Origin: Thermanaerothrix solaris | Lineage (GTDB): Bacteria; Chloroflexota; Anaerolineae; Anaerolineales; Anaerolineaceae | DNA: 64,000 nucleotides | NCBI RefSeq assembly: GCF_032334255.1 | Contig: NZ_JAUHMF010000002.1 | Coordinates: 248,001 to 312,000, forward strand | Direction: 5' to 3' | Shown here: positions 33,262 through 42,028 of the stretch, one piece after another | How positions within the stretch are numbered: position 1 is the first letter of the stretch | Layout of the letters: the number at the start of each line of letters is the position of its first letter | Notes under the pieces: generated by a model | Told to the model about the DNA's origin: nothing | Seen by the model: only the letters and a program-made list of their open reading frames with translations | Database searches by the model: none | Translations under genes and position numbers: made by a program

Positions 33262-34659
33262 TCAAGCCGGTGGGATGGCGAAACTATACCCAAACCGGTT
33301 CTGCGGATCATACTTGGCTTTGAGCCTCTGCAGGCGCGCATAGGCTTCCGCCGAGAAGCCCTGGGGGGTGCGTTCGCGCGCTTCTTCACCTTCCAGGAAG
33401 TTCAAATAAACGCCTTGATGAAGATGCGGGGTCAGCGCTTGCTTGAGGGAAGCCATATGGTGACCGACCCGCGCACGAAGTTCTGGGGTTGGTACGACCC
33501 CGACCATCTGCAGGCTGTAGGGTGCTTCGCGATGGCTGAAGGCCGTTGTGCTCGGATCCACTGCCGAAATGGCGCCTCCCGCATGGCGGATCTCACTGAA
33601 CATAAGCAACGGTGGTGCCTGGTTGGGGAGGACGTATTGGATCAGGGCCTCGACGACCTCGTCGTGTAACGCGCGGAGCCAAGCGCCGCTGGTATGGGCT
33701 GGGAGGGGGTCAACGGGGTCGTTGCTGATCGCGGCCGCATGCGCAAAGGGCATGAGTTTAAAGTCATCCACCTGGGGAGTTCGCCATTCGCGCCAGGGCC
33801 GGAGCAGGGCTTCACCCTGTTCTGCCGGGCCGCAGTAACACCCGCGCAGGATCACAAACGACTGCCCCCGAAAGATCTCGGGCACCTCTGGGATGGGCGG
33901 AAAATTCATCAGGACAAAGGCGGCGGTCAGTTCGTGGGGAACGCCGGAAATCCATTGACGAAATAGAGTAAAGGCTTCTCTGGCATTCTCCACCGGGTAG
34001 TAAAGGTTTCCGGCATAGACATGTCGCACCGGATACAGGCGCATTTCCAATCCGGTGACAACACCGAAGTTACCGCCACCACCGCGCAAGCCCCAAAATA
34101 AATCCGCGTTTTCGGTGGCACTGGCTTTGATGTGCTCACCGCTGGCCGTGACCACCTCGAAATAATTTACACTATCAGTCGCCAAGCCGTACTTGCGCGC
34201 CAACCAGCCAAAGCCACCGCCCAAGGTGTAGCCCACCACACCGACGTCGGGCGAGGAACCCAGTAAAGGCGCCAGGCCTTCGGCCTGAGCAGCGCTAAGC
34301 ACGGTCCCCCATTTGGTGCCTGCGCCGATCCACGCGGTTTGTGCGGCTGCATCCAGGTGTACCCCCGCCAGGGGCGAGGTGTCGAGCAACAATGCGTTAT
34401 CGGCATTACGGATAACCCCGTGCCCGGTGCCTGTCACCGCAACCGGCAGGCTCTGCGCTTCGGCAAAGCGGATCGTCTCGGCGACGTCGCGCGTGGTTTG
34501 GGGTCTAACGATCAACGCGGGATATTGATCTACCGCTAAGTTCCAGGCGCGGCGTGCCTCGTCGTAGCGCTCATGGCCTGGGGTGATGACCTGGCAACCC
34601 GGGGTAAGGCCTGCTTGCAATTGGCCCACCGCGGTGGAAGAAAAACGAGAAACGACCAT
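33262..34659 (-). CDS. FAD-binding oxidoreductase, berberine bridge enzyme-like
   Basis: A 465-aa flavoprotein oxidase/dehydrogenase. The FAD-binding PP-loop domain spans about 35-210 ('PALIVRPQTTRDVAETIRFA', 'GAGTKWGTVLSAA', 'GYTLGGGFGWLARKYGLA', 'GGGGNFGVVTGLEMRLYPV'). The substrate domain follows, and the C-terminal BBE motif is 'LKAKYDPQNRFGYSF'. His in 'TGTGHGVIRN' is the expected 8-alpha-histidyl FAD attachment site. The second, cysteinyl attachment residue of bicovalent members appears absent (V/G at that position). The substrate is unknown, often sugars or alcohols. CAGGAG precedes the ATG. Its promoter region shares a 37-bp element with doxX. Confidence 0.9.
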   Translation of the reverse strand: MVVSRFSSTAVGQLQAGLTPGCQVITPGHERYDEARRAWNLAVDQYPALIVRPQTTRDVAETIRFAEAQSLPVAVTGTGHGVIRNADNALLLDTSPLAGVHLDAAAQTAWIGAGTKWGTVLSAAQAEGLAPLLGSSPDVGVVGYTLGGGFGWLARKYGLATDSVNYFEVVTASGEHIKASATENADLFWGLRGGGGNFGVVTGLEMRLYPVRHVYAGNLYYPVENAREAFTLFRQWISGVPHELTAAFVLMNFPPIPEVPEIFRGQSFVILRGCYCGPAEQGEALLRPWREWRTPQVDDFKLMPFAHAAAISNDPVDPLPAHTSGAWLRALHDEVVEALIQYVLPNQAPPLLMFSEIRHAGGAISAVDPSTTAFSHREAPYSLQMVGVVPTPELRARVGHHMASLKQALTPHLHQGVYLNFLEGEEARERTPQGFSAEAYARLQRLKAKYDPQNRFGYSFAIPPA

Positions 34660-34770
34660 GGTTTACTCCTGTTTTCGAAAATTTTGCGCCAGTGGGCCTG
34701 AGGGGGCAGCCGGGTAAAAAAATAAAACGACCGTGGAGCCGGTCCGCTACAGGCGATATCGGGAATATTA

Positions 34771-34807
34771 TTCATAATATCACCTTATTTGTGTGATTAC
34801 ATTAAAA
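34771..34807 (-). promoter_or_regulatory. Shared promoter/operator element, copy 2 (BBE-like oxidase)
   Basis: The partner of 29437-29473. It sits about 112 bp upstream of the oxidase start and keeps the same block order and spacing. The inverted repeat is less perfect here (TGTAA-TC-ACACA on the minus strand). Confidence 0.55.
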
Positions 34808-34868
34808 TTACCCCTTTTACCCCAAACCGGGGTGCGTTGTTCCTAATTAAACCGCGGTTGGCGCGGGT

Positions 34869-35543
34869 TCACCTCTCTGGCGAGATGGGTGGCAGGGTCA
34901 GGTGACCAATCCCTTCATAAAACAAGCGGTAAAACATCTCCGCCATGCTTTGGGGCGGATAGGGCATGCCGTGCTCCAACCACCAGGTCAATAATCCCAG
35001 CAATGCCCCGGCGAAGTAATTGGCGAGCACTTCCGCCGGAACGGGGGGCGCCTGTTGTGGGCGGTGAGCGTCCAGATAGGTGATGACCGCCTGGCAGATC
35101 ATGGCGTGGATGCGCTGGGAGATGGCGGCGGTGCCTTCCCCGCGCAGGATCACGCGGTACAGGGTTGCATTTTCTGCGGCATGATCAAACACCAGGGCAA
35201 TGGCGCGTTGTAACCAGGCCGCAGCGGCCTCAGAACCAGCCTCCAGATGAGGGGGGGCGAACGCACTCACCTGGGCCATCAAGTCATCCACGGTCTGCCG
35301 GATGCTATCCAACAGCAGTGCTTCTTTATCCCGGTAGTGGAGGTAAAAAGTGGCTCGTCCCAGGTTCGCCCGCGCGGTGATGTCCTCCACGCGCACGGCA
35401 TCATAGCCACGCTCCAGGATCAACGCAATCAGGGCATCGCGCAACTGCTGACGTGTGCGCTGCGCCCGCCGGTCGGGGCGCCGTTCACTCGCTTCCGGCG
35501 GCAGGTCGGAGGGAGGGTGATTGACAGGCTGAGGTTTCGGCAT
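34869..35543 (-). CDS. TetR/AcrR-family repressor
   Basis: A 224-aa regulator with an N-terminal TetR helix-turn-helix (residues about 26-72, 'RQQLRDALIALILERGYDAVRVEDI' and 'ANLGRATFYLHYRDKEALL') and a divergent all-helical ligand-binding domain. It is transcribed divergently from the efflux operon at 35633. Between them lies a perfect 19-bp palindrome (35548-35566) overlapping the operon's promoter, so this protein very probably represses the transporter until an inducer binds. The ATG is preceded directly by a TATATT/TATTAT box and no ribosome-binding site, so its own mRNA may be leaderless. Confidence 0.92.
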   Translation of the reverse strand: MPKPQPVNHPPSDLPPEASERRPDRRAQRTRQQLRDALIALILERGYDAVRVEDITARANLGRATFYLHYRDKEALLLDSIRQTVDDLMAQVSAFAPPHLEAGSEAAAAWLQRAIALVFDHAAENATLYRVILRGEGTAAISQRIHAMICQAVITYLDAHRPQQAPPVPAEVLANYFAGALLGLLTWWLEHGMPYPPQSMAEMFYRLFYEGIGHLTLPPISPER

Positions 35544-35548
35544 ATAAT
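35521..35548 (+). promoter_or_regulatory. Promoter of the efflux operon, -35 inside tetR
   Basis: A perfect TTGACA (35521-35526), a 16-bp spacer and a perfect TATAAT (35543-35548). The -35 box lies within the first codons of the divergent tetR gene. Predicted start is near 35555, inside the palindrome. Confidence 0.72.
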
Positions 35549-35566
35549 ATAGACATTGTGTCTATA
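35548..35566. promoter_or_regulatory. TetR operator palindrome
   Basis: TATAGACA-TTG-TGTCTATA, a perfect 8-bp-arm inverted repeat with a 3-bp centre. It overlaps +1 of the efflux promoter and the upstream region of tetR. A weaker relative (TACACA-T-TGTCTA) follows at 35571-35583. Confidence 0.75.
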
Positions 35567-35632
35567 ATTCTACACATTGTCTATTTTATCATAGAATGAC
35601 ATCGTCTTTCGTGGGTTGATTATTGGGGTATC

Positions 35633-36376
35633 ATGGCTACGCCGTCCGTCCATCCCTTTGCTTCAGCGGTAGAAGTCGTCGCGCAGCCCATCATTACCCT
35701 GCGCGGGGTTAAAAAGGCTTACCATACGCCGGCGGGGGATTTCTGGGCCTTGCATGGCATTGATCTGGACATTTACCCCGGCGAGTTTGTCGGCATCATC
35801 GGCAAATCCGGCGCAGGCAAGACCACGCTCCTCAACATGATCAGCGGCATTGATGCGCTCACCGCCGGTGAGGTCGTGGTCAACGGTGTGCGCGTCCACG
35901 ACCTGGATGAGGATCGCCTGGCGTTGTGGCGTGGGCGTACGCTGGGCGTGATCACCCAGAACTTCCTGCTGATGCCCACACTGACCCTTTTGGAAAACGT
36001 TCTGCTTCCGATGGATTTCTGTGGCCTGTGGCAGGGACGCAAGTCGGTGGAGCGGGCGCGAGATTTACTGCGCCAGGTGGAATTGGAAGACCATATTCAC
36101 AAATTGCCGGCGGCCATCTCCGGCGGACAGCAGCAACGGGTGGCCATTGCGCGGGCCCTGGCGAACGATCCCCCCATCCTGCTGGCGGATGAACCTACCG
36201 GGCGACTGGACTCGGGCACGGCCGAAGGGATTTTGCGCATCTTTGAGCGCCTGGCGGCTGCCGGCAAAACCATTGTGATGGTCACGCATGACCTGAGCCT
36301 GGAACGACGCTTCTCGCGCGTGGTGTGGATCGCGGATGGACGGCTGGTGTCCGACCGTCAGGCGGCGTTGGGGTAG
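35633..36376 (+). CDS. ABC transporter ATPase 1 (MacB/LolD type)
   Basis: A 247-aa nucleotide-binding protein of the LolD/MacB/FtsE class. Walker A is 'IGKSGAGKTTLL' (near residue 55), signature 'ISGGQQQRVAIARALAND' (near 160), Walker B with D-loop 'ILLADEPTGRLDSGT' (the usual GNLDS is GRLDS), and the H-loop His in 'MVTHDLSLE'. It is the first gene of a four-gene operon with a second ATPase, a double FtsX-type permease and an adaptor lipoprotein. Such systems export drugs, peptides or lipids; the TetR control suggests an inducible efflux pump. Confidence 0.93.
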   Translation: MATPSVHPFASAVEVVAQPIITLRGVKKAYHTPAGDFWALHGIDLDIYPGEFVGIIGKSGAGKTTLLNMISGIDALTAGEVVVNGVRVHDLDEDRLALWRGRTLGVITQNFLLMPTLTLLENVLLPMDFCGLWQGRKSVERARDLLRQVELEDHIHKLPAAISGGQQQRVAIARALANDPPILLADEPTGRLDSGTAEGILRIFERLAAAGKTIVMVTHDLSLERRFSRVVWIADGRLVSDRQAALG

Positions 36377-36388
36377 GGAGGTGGTGGT

Positions 36389-37462
36389 ATGAGCCTGGCT
36401 GCCCCTGCACGTGCTCTCATCCAACCCGGTGCCGAAGAGGCTCTTATCTTACTCAAGGGTGTTTGGAAGGTGTTTAAGATGCCCTCGGGCACCTTTGAGG
36501 CGCTGAAAAACATCAACCTGAGTATTCGGGCCGGCGAGTTTGTCAGCGTTACCGGCAAATCCGGGAGTGGTAAATCCACCCTGGTTAACATGATCACCGG
36601 CATAGACCGCCCCACGCGGGGGGAGGTGCGCGTCAACGGCACACTGCTCAACACCCTGAGTGAAGGGGCGCTCTCGGTGTGGCGGGGGCACAATTTGGGC
36701 ATTGTGTTCCAGTTCTTCCAATTGCTGCCGATGCTCTCGGTGCTGGAAAATGTGATGCTTCCGATGGATTTCTGCAACCGTTACGACCCCGCCGAACGTG
36801 AAAGCCGCGCCATGGACTTGCTGAAAATGGTGGGGCTGGAAAAGGTGGCCCACAAACTGCCGGCTGCCCTTTCAGGGGGGCAACAGCAATGTGCGGCTAT
36901 TGCGCGCGCTCTGGCAAATGATCCCCCCATTCTCGTGGCGGATGAACCCACCGGCAACCTCGACTCGCGCACGGCTGCCCACGTGATGGCGATTTTCACC
37001 GATTTAGTGGCGCACGGCAAAACCCTGGTCATGGTCACCCACGACCTCAGCCTGGCGCAGCAAGCGCACCGCGTCCTGGTCATTTCAGATGGTGAATTGA
37101 TCCATCCGGCCATTGTGGCAACCTGGCCGCACCTGAGCCACGCTGCCATGCGCCACCTCAACCGCCACCTGCATGATCTGCGCCTGCCGCCGGGGGCAGA
37201 GTTGCCCCCAAGCCGTGGGGTGCTGGTGTTGGAGGGTAGTTTGCAGCCGGGCACCACCCGTCCGCGACCGCGGTTGCATCTAGAGCCGCTTGCCGCTGGG
37301 GCATGGCACCTGTTTGAGCGCCCGGAGGAGGCCGGGCATTTCCGGGCCGGGCCAGAGGGCGCTTGGGTGCTTCGCTGGGATGAAAGTGCCTGGGAACGGT
37401 TGCGCCAGGATGCCCCGGACGTTGTGACCACGTTGCAATCCCATCGGGGAGGGCAGGCATGA
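36389..37462 (+). CDS. ABC transporter ATPase 2 with C-terminal extension
   Basis: A 357-aa protein: residues about 14-235 are a second MacB/LolD-type ATPase (Walker A 'TGKSGSGKSTLV', signature 'LSGGQQQCAAIARALAND', Walker B 'ILVADEPTGNLDSRT'). The residues after LSGGQQQ are CAA instead of the near-universal RVA. About 115 extra C-terminal residues (from 'LIHPAIVATWPHLSHAAMRHL' on) have no recognised fold and are absent from ATPase 1. The stop overlaps the permease start by ATGA. It probably pairs with ATPase 1 on the two halves of the permease. Confidence 0.9.
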   Translation: MSLAAPARALIQPGAEEALILLKGVWKVFKMPSGTFEALKNINLSIRAGEFVSVTGKSGSGKSTLVNMITGIDRPTRGEVRVNGTLLNTLSEGALSVWRGHNLGIVFQFFQLLPMLSVLENVMLPMDFCNRYDPAERESRAMDLLKMVGLEKVAHKLPAALSGGQQQCAAIARALANDPPILVADEPTGNLDSRTAAHVMAIFTDLVAHGKTLVMVTHDLSLAQQAHRVLVISDGELIHPAIVATWPHLSHAAMRHLNRHLHDLRLPPGAELPPSRGVLVLEGSLQPGTTRPRPRLHLEPLAAGAWHLFERPEEAGHFRAGPEGAWVLRWDESAWERLRQDAPDVVTTLQSHRGGQA

Positions 37463-39867
37463 TGCGACCACGTTGGCGTAAAGTCATCAGCGATCTGGTC
37501 GGTAATTTAGGGCGCTCCATCCTGGTGGTGCTTTCGATCGCCGTGGGCTTGTTCGCGATCGGCATCCTGATCACCAATCACCGCGTCATCGCCGAGGATA
37601 TGGTCACCGGTTACCGTGCCGTCCATCCGGCCAATATCATGCTGGTGACCACACCGTTCGGGGATGACCTGGTGGATCGGGTCAAAGGGGTCAAGGGGGT
37701 GACCGATGCGCTGGGGGTGTATCGGGTCAGCCTGCGGGTGCAAACCCGCACAGGGGATTGGATCCCGATGGATTTCAACGCCATCCCCGATATGGAAACG
37801 CAACCCATCAACCGCGTGCACCCCATAGCCGGTACCTGGCCACCGGACGATAAAGAGGTGGTCGTTGAGCAATCCAAGTTGAGTGAGATCGGGGCGGGGC
37901 TGGGGGATGAGATCACGGTGGAGTTACCCTCGGGTAAGACCCGCCGCATGCGCATTGTGGGTATCGTCAAGGATTTGACGCTGGGTGCCGCGGCTGGAGG
38001 CGGCGGGTTCTTCTTGGCCGCACCCCAGGGCTATATCACCCCGGCCACCTTGCCCTGGCTGGAACAGAGCGAGACCTGGAACACCCTCTACGTGACGGTC
38101 GAAGGGGGTGAGAACGAGGCGACGATTCGCCAGGTGTCTCAAAAGGTGCGCCGTGAGGTGGAAGGTGAGGGCGTGGTGATCCTCAGTTCGGCGGTACGCA
38201 CGTCGGATAATCATCCCAACCGTATCTACGTGGATGCGGTGGTGGGCGTGCTGTTTGTGCTGGGGGCGCTGGTGGTCTTTTTGAGCGGTTTTCTGATCAC
38301 CAATACCCTCAACGCCCTGCTGGCACAGCAAATGGTGCAAATCGGGGTGATGAAGTTGATCGGCGCGCGGCGCTGGCAGGTGGCGGGAATTTACCAGGTG
38401 CTGATCCTGGTGTATGGGGTGCTGGCGTTGCTCCTGGCATTACCGCTCTCGGCGCGCTTCTCTTATGTCCTGTTGGATTATCTGGCCGACCGCATTAACC
38501 TGGAACTGCAGGGCTTCCGGGTGGTGCCGCTGGCGATCATCGTCCAGGTGCTGCTGGCGTTGGCTGTGCCTCAAGGGGCGGCGTTGGGCCCGATCCTGCA
38601 CGGGGTGCGCGTACGCATCCATGAGGTGATCAGCGGTATTCGTCCCAGCGAAGCGGTGCAGAGCCCGCACTGGATCGAGCGCCTGCAAAGGCGCTTCCGT
38701 CGCCTGCCCCGCCCCCTGCTGATTTCTCTGCGCAATACGTTCCGCCGCACCCAACGCCTGATCCTGACCCTGATCACGCTGACGCTGGGCGGGGCTATAT
38801 TTATCGCCACCTTCAACACCCAGGCAGCCATCGAACGCTATATCCAGCAACTATCACGCTACTTCTTGGCCGATGTAAACTTGACCTTTGAGACACCTCA
38901 GCGCATCCAGCGGGTGCAAAACGAAATCGCCCAAATACCCGGCGTAGGACACGTTGAGGGCTGGGCTTACACCCGCGCCGATTTGCTGGGCACTGGGGAT
39001 GAGGTGTTGGATACGGTGCAGTTGATCGGCGTCCCGATTGAAACCACCCTGGTCACTCCCATCCTGCGCGAGGGGCGCTGGCTGCAAGCGGGTGACCGCA
39101 ACGTGCTGGTGGTCAACGAGCGCTTTCGCGCCACCCTGCCCAACCTGCACGTTGGGGATACGCTGCGCCTGCGGATTAACGGTAGCGAGCGCGAGTGGGT
39201 GGTGGTCGGCTTTCTCCAATTGGCCGGCCAGAACCTGGGGCACATGGCCTACGTGCCCTATCCTGAACTGAGCCGGCAATTGGGGCAGAGCGGGCGGGGG
39301 TTACTCTTCCGCGTTGCTGCGGATCGGCCCAACCTATCCTTAACCGAACAGGAAGACTTGGCGCGGCGGGTGGATGCCTTCCTGAAAGCACGCGGTTATC
39401 ACGTTAGCGAGGCGCGCGCCGGGCTCTCGGTGTTGGAAAAGACCGCTAAAGGATTGGATGTGCTGACCAACTTCCTGCTCATCCTTTCCGGCCTGGCGGC
39501 GGCTGTGGGAAGCATCGGTTTGGCGGGGACGATGAGCCTGAATGTGATGGAACGCACGCGCGAAATCGGCATCATGCGCGCCATTGGGGCATCGGATGGC
39601 ACGATTCGTCTGTTGGTGATCGTGGAGGGCGTGCTGATCGGGCTGATGTCGTGGGTACTGGCTTCACTGGCAGCCTTTCCCATCAGCCGTCTGCTCTCCA
39701 ACGTTATCAGCCAGGCGATTTTCAACGCCCCGGCCCTCTTTGCCTACACCCCCACCGGCTTCCTGGCCTGGTTAGGGGTGGCACTGGTGCTCTCTGTGAT
39801 TGCCAGCCTGCTGCCGGCGCGCACCGCCGTGCGTTTGACCATTCGGGAGGTTTTGGCCTATGAATAA
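37459..39867 (+). CDS. Double FtsX-type ABC permease
   Basis: An 802-aa permease with about eight membrane helices arranged as two FtsX modules: helix near residue 18-38, large extracellular domain (about 40-255), three helices (about 260-380); then helix near 435-455, second extracellular domain (about 460-665), three helices (about 670-800). The phrases 'IGVMKLIGARRWQVAGIY' and 'IGIMRAIGASDGTIRLLV' are the matching coupling-helix regions of each half. Most MacB-like permeases carry one such unit and dimerise; here both are fused, in keeping with two different ATPases in the operon. Confidence 0.9.
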   Translation: MMRPRWRKVISDLVGNLGRSILVVLSIAVGLFAIGILITNHRVIAEDMVTGYRAVHPANIMLVTTPFGDDLVDRVKGVKGVTDALGVYRVSLRVQTRTGDWIPMDFNAIPDMETQPINRVHPIAGTWPPDDKEVVVEQSKLSEIGAGLGDEITVELPSGKTRRMRIVGIVKDLTLGAAAGGGGFFLAAPQGYITPATLPWLEQSETWNTLYVTVEGGENEATIRQVSQKVRREVEGEGVVILSSAVRTSDNHPNRIYVDAVVGVLFVLGALVVFLSGFLITNTLNALLAQQMVQIGVMKLIGARRWQVAGIYQVLILVYGVLALLLALPLSARFSYVLLDYLADRINLELQGFRVVPLAIIVQVLLALAVPQGAALGPILHGVRVRIHEVISGIRPSEAVQSPHWIERLQRRFRRLPRPLLISLRNTFRRTQRLILTLITLTLGGAIFIATFNTQAAIERYIQQLSRYFLADVNLTFETPQRIQRVQNEIAQIPGVGHVEGWAYTRADLLGTGDEVLDTVQLIGVPIETTLVTPILREGRWLQAGDRNVLVVNERFRATLPNLHVGDTLRLRINGSEREWVVVGFLQLAGQNLGHMAYVPYPELSRQLGQSGRGLLFRVAADRPNLSLTEQEDLARRVDAFLKARGYHVSEARAGLSVLEKTAKGLDVLTNFLLILSGLAAAVGSIGLAGTMSLNVMERTREIGIMRAIGASDGTIRLLVIVEGVLIGLMSWVLASLAAFPISRLLSNVISQAIFNAPALFAYTPTGFLAWLGVALVLSVIASLLPARTAVRLTIREVLAYE

Positions 39868-39889
39868 CGCCACTGTGGAGGGATTAGAG

Positions 39890-41062
39890 ATGAACGCAAA
39901 ACGTGTGTGGGGACTTTTCGCCCTGTTCCTCATCCTGGTGAGCATGCTGGGTGGATGTAATGTTTTGAGCCAACCAACCCCCACCCCTGTACCAACCGTC
40001 TCAGCCTCGAGCAGCCGTCCTGATGGGATCATTGCCGAGGGACGTGTGGTGCCGCGCGACTCGGCCTGGCTGATCTTCCGGGTCAGCGGGCGGGTGGATG
40101 AGGTGCTGGTTGAAGAAGGCCAGCGGGTTGAAGCCGGCCAGGTTTTGGTCCGCCTGGGGGATCGGGAGCAGGCTGAAGCGGCGCTGGCCGCGGCAGAACT
40201 GGCCCGCTTGCAGGCGCAGCAGCGTCTGGATGACCTCAAACGTACTGCCGATCTCGCGGGCGCCCAAGCCCGTCAGGCTGTGGCCCAGGCCGAGCAAGCG
40301 TTGCTGGATGCTCAGCAGGCGCTGGATGACTTGGATACCGATACCTACCAGGACCAACTTGACCGTGCCTGGGAAGATGTGACCAAAGCCCAGGATGAGG
40401 TCAAGGATGCCCAGGAAGAGGTGGATAAGTACAAGAACCTCGATCCGGATAACCCCACCCGCAAGCGCGCCGAAGATCGCCTGGAAAGCGCCCAGGATCG
40501 CCTGGAGAAGGCCCAACGTGAGTACGACCGCTTGAACAACCGCCTGGAGCAGGCGCGGGCGGCGGTGGCTGAGGCCGAGGCGGCCTTAGCCGAAGCGCGG
40601 CATACCTACGAGCAGCGCCAGTCCGGCCCTGACCCGGACGACCTGGCGCTGGCCGAAGCGCAGTTGCGCCAGGCCGAGGCACAGGTAGCTGCCGCCCAGG
40701 CCAGCCTGGATAGTTTGGAACTCAAAGCTCCCTTCGCCGGCACGGTGGTGGAGGTGCGGGTGGCGGCGGGCGAATCGGTGATGCCCAACCAACCCGTTGT
40801 CCTGCTGGCTGACCTCGCTACCCTTTACGTGGAGACCACCGATCTGAGTGAGACGGACGTGGTCAACATCAAGGTGGGGCAGGAAGCCGAGGTGGTGGCG
40901 GATGCGTTGCCTGAAGTGACCCTGAAAGGGACGGTGGAACGCATCAGCGACCAGTTCAGCACCAAAGGCGGGGATATCATCTATACCGTGCGCATCCGCC
41001 TGAGTGACCCCGACCCGCGCCTGCGGTGGGGGATGACGGTGGAGGTGCGGTTTAAGCCGTAG
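39890..41062 (+). CDS. Lipoprotein membrane-fusion (HlyD/MacA-type) adaptor
   Basis: A 390-aa periplasmic-adaptor homologue. The start at 39890 is chosen over 39860 because GGAGGG lies 7 nt upstream and the signal peptide then begins directly (MNAKRVWGLFALFLIL...MLGGC, lipobox Cys near residue 23). After a Pro/Thr linker come a lipoyl-like half ('VVPRDSAWLIFRVSGRVDEV'), a long alpha-helical coiled-coil hairpin (about 100-260, Ala/Glu/Gln rich), the second lipoyl half ('LKAPFAGTVVEVRVAAGESV') and a beta-barrel. It should couple to the FtsX-type permease in this operon. No TolC-like gene is nearby, in line with a single-membrane cell. Confidence 0.92.
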   Translation: MNAKRVWGLFALFLILVSMLGGCNVLSQPTPTPVPTVSASSSRPDGIIAEGRVVPRDSAWLIFRVSGRVDEVLVEEGQRVEAGQVLVRLGDREQAEAALAAAELARLQAQQRLDDLKRTADLAGAQARQAVAQAEQALLDAQQALDDLDTDTYQDQLDRAWEDVTKAQDEVKDAQEEVDKYKNLDPDNPTRKRAEDRLESAQDRLEKAQREYDRLNNRLEQARAAVAEAEAALAEARHTYEQRQSGPDPDDLALAEAQLRQAEAQVAAAQASLDSLELKAPFAGTVVEVRVAAGESVMPNQPVVLLADLATLYVETTDLSETDVVNIKVGQEAEVVADALPEVTLKGTVERISDQFSTKGGDIIYTVRIRLSDPDPRLRWGMTVEVRFKP

Positions 41063-41097
41063 AGGTTGAGCGTACGGATTTTCCGGGTTGAGTTTAA

Positions 41098-41130
41098 ACC
41101 GGGGTGGCCGGTTTTTCGGGCCACCCCGGT
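41098..41130. terminator. Stem-loop after the efflux operon
   Basis: ACCGGGGTGGCC (41098-41109) pairs perfectly with GGCCACCCCGGT (41119-41130) around a GGTTTTTCG loop. There is no T-run after it, so termination efficiency is uncertain. Confidence 0.6.
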
Positions 41131-41519
41131 GAAGTGGAATGGGGGTTGGTCGGCGTCAGGGCGCCGTAACCACCGGCATGATGCCAGGCATGCTTCCTAA
41201 CCCTGCTGGCATGAGGTGGCGCAGGTGCATGCCCGCCAACTACAGCCAGTTCCTACGGGCACAAACGCCCTTGCGCCCATTGCGGGCGATGACCGTGCTG
41301 GCCCCGGATGGCGCCGAATGCAACGCCGTGGGCTGGTTGTCGTTCAATCGAATGCTGATGTTGCTCCGGGGGTTTGGCCGTTACCCCCAAAGTGGGATTC
41401 ACCGCCACCCAGATAGAGGATATAGCGCACTTGGAGTACCCTTAATTTCCGCCGTTAAAATAAAATCGGCACCCCCGATGGGGAGCACCGCTTATAGGTT
41501 GGGATTAAATGCCGGAAGG
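41131..41519. other. 389-bp region without a supported gene
   Basis: An open frame on the plus strand runs through it, but continues antisense across the whole DUF35 gene, which marks it as a shadow. On the minus strand short in-frame pieces are broken by stops. No repeat, tRNA or convincing promoter was seen. It may be a decayed gene. Confidence 0.4.
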
Positions 41520-41927
41520 CTAGTGGGCTTCGCTCAGCACCGGGCGAAACTTATAGCCGTAGATGATGACCCCGCGCGCCTCATCTTCGGCGCGAATCTT
41601 GCGCGTGACCATCTCCACCGGCATGCCGATTTCCACCGGGCGATCGCCCAGGTCGGTCAACTGGGCAGTCACCACCGGGCCTTCTTCCAGTTTCACCAGC
41701 GCCACCGTGTAGGGTGCGGCGTGTTCAAAACCGGCCGGCGCTTCGGTCAACGTGGTGAACGAATAGACCGTGCCGCGCCCGCTGAAGGTAAATTGGGTTT
41801 TGGCCTCGTTGCCGCAATACGGGCAAACATCGCGGGGCGGGAAGATCTTTTCATTGCAGTGGGGGCACACCTCGCCCACCAGAGCGTATCGCTGTTGTTT
41901 CAAGCGCCAATGTCGCGGAATTTCCAT
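41520..41927 (-). CDS. DUF35 Zn-ribbon/OB-fold protein of the mevalonate operon
   Basis: A 135-aa protein with an N-terminal helix, a zinc ribbon (CPHC-x10-CPYC, residues about 22-37) and an OB fold ('GRGTVYSFTTLTEAPAGFEHAAPYTVALVKLEEGPVVTAQLTD'). In archaea, DUF35 proteins bridge acetoacetyl-CoA thiolase and HMG-CoA synthase and form part of the shared CoA-binding site. The gene order here (reductase, synthase, thiolase-like, DUF35) is the same set, so this protein most likely holds the synthase and thiolase-like proteins together. AAAGGAG precedes the ATG; the gap to the thiolase gene is 101 bp. Confidence 0.92.
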   Translation of the reverse strand: MEIPRHWRLKQQRYALVGEVCPHCNEKIFPPRDVCPYCGNEAKTQFTFSGRGTVYSFTTLTEAPAGFEHAAPYTVALVKLEEGPVVTAQLTDLGDRPVEIGMPVEMVTRKIRAEDEARGVIIYGYKFRPVLSEAH

Positions 41928-42028
41928 ACCTGTATCTCCTTTCTATCGTTCACAATCAGCCTAACTTTAAGGGCATCCATCTATCAAATCCTATCAACTT
42001 CACCGGTGGTGACTCTCAAAACCTCGCA

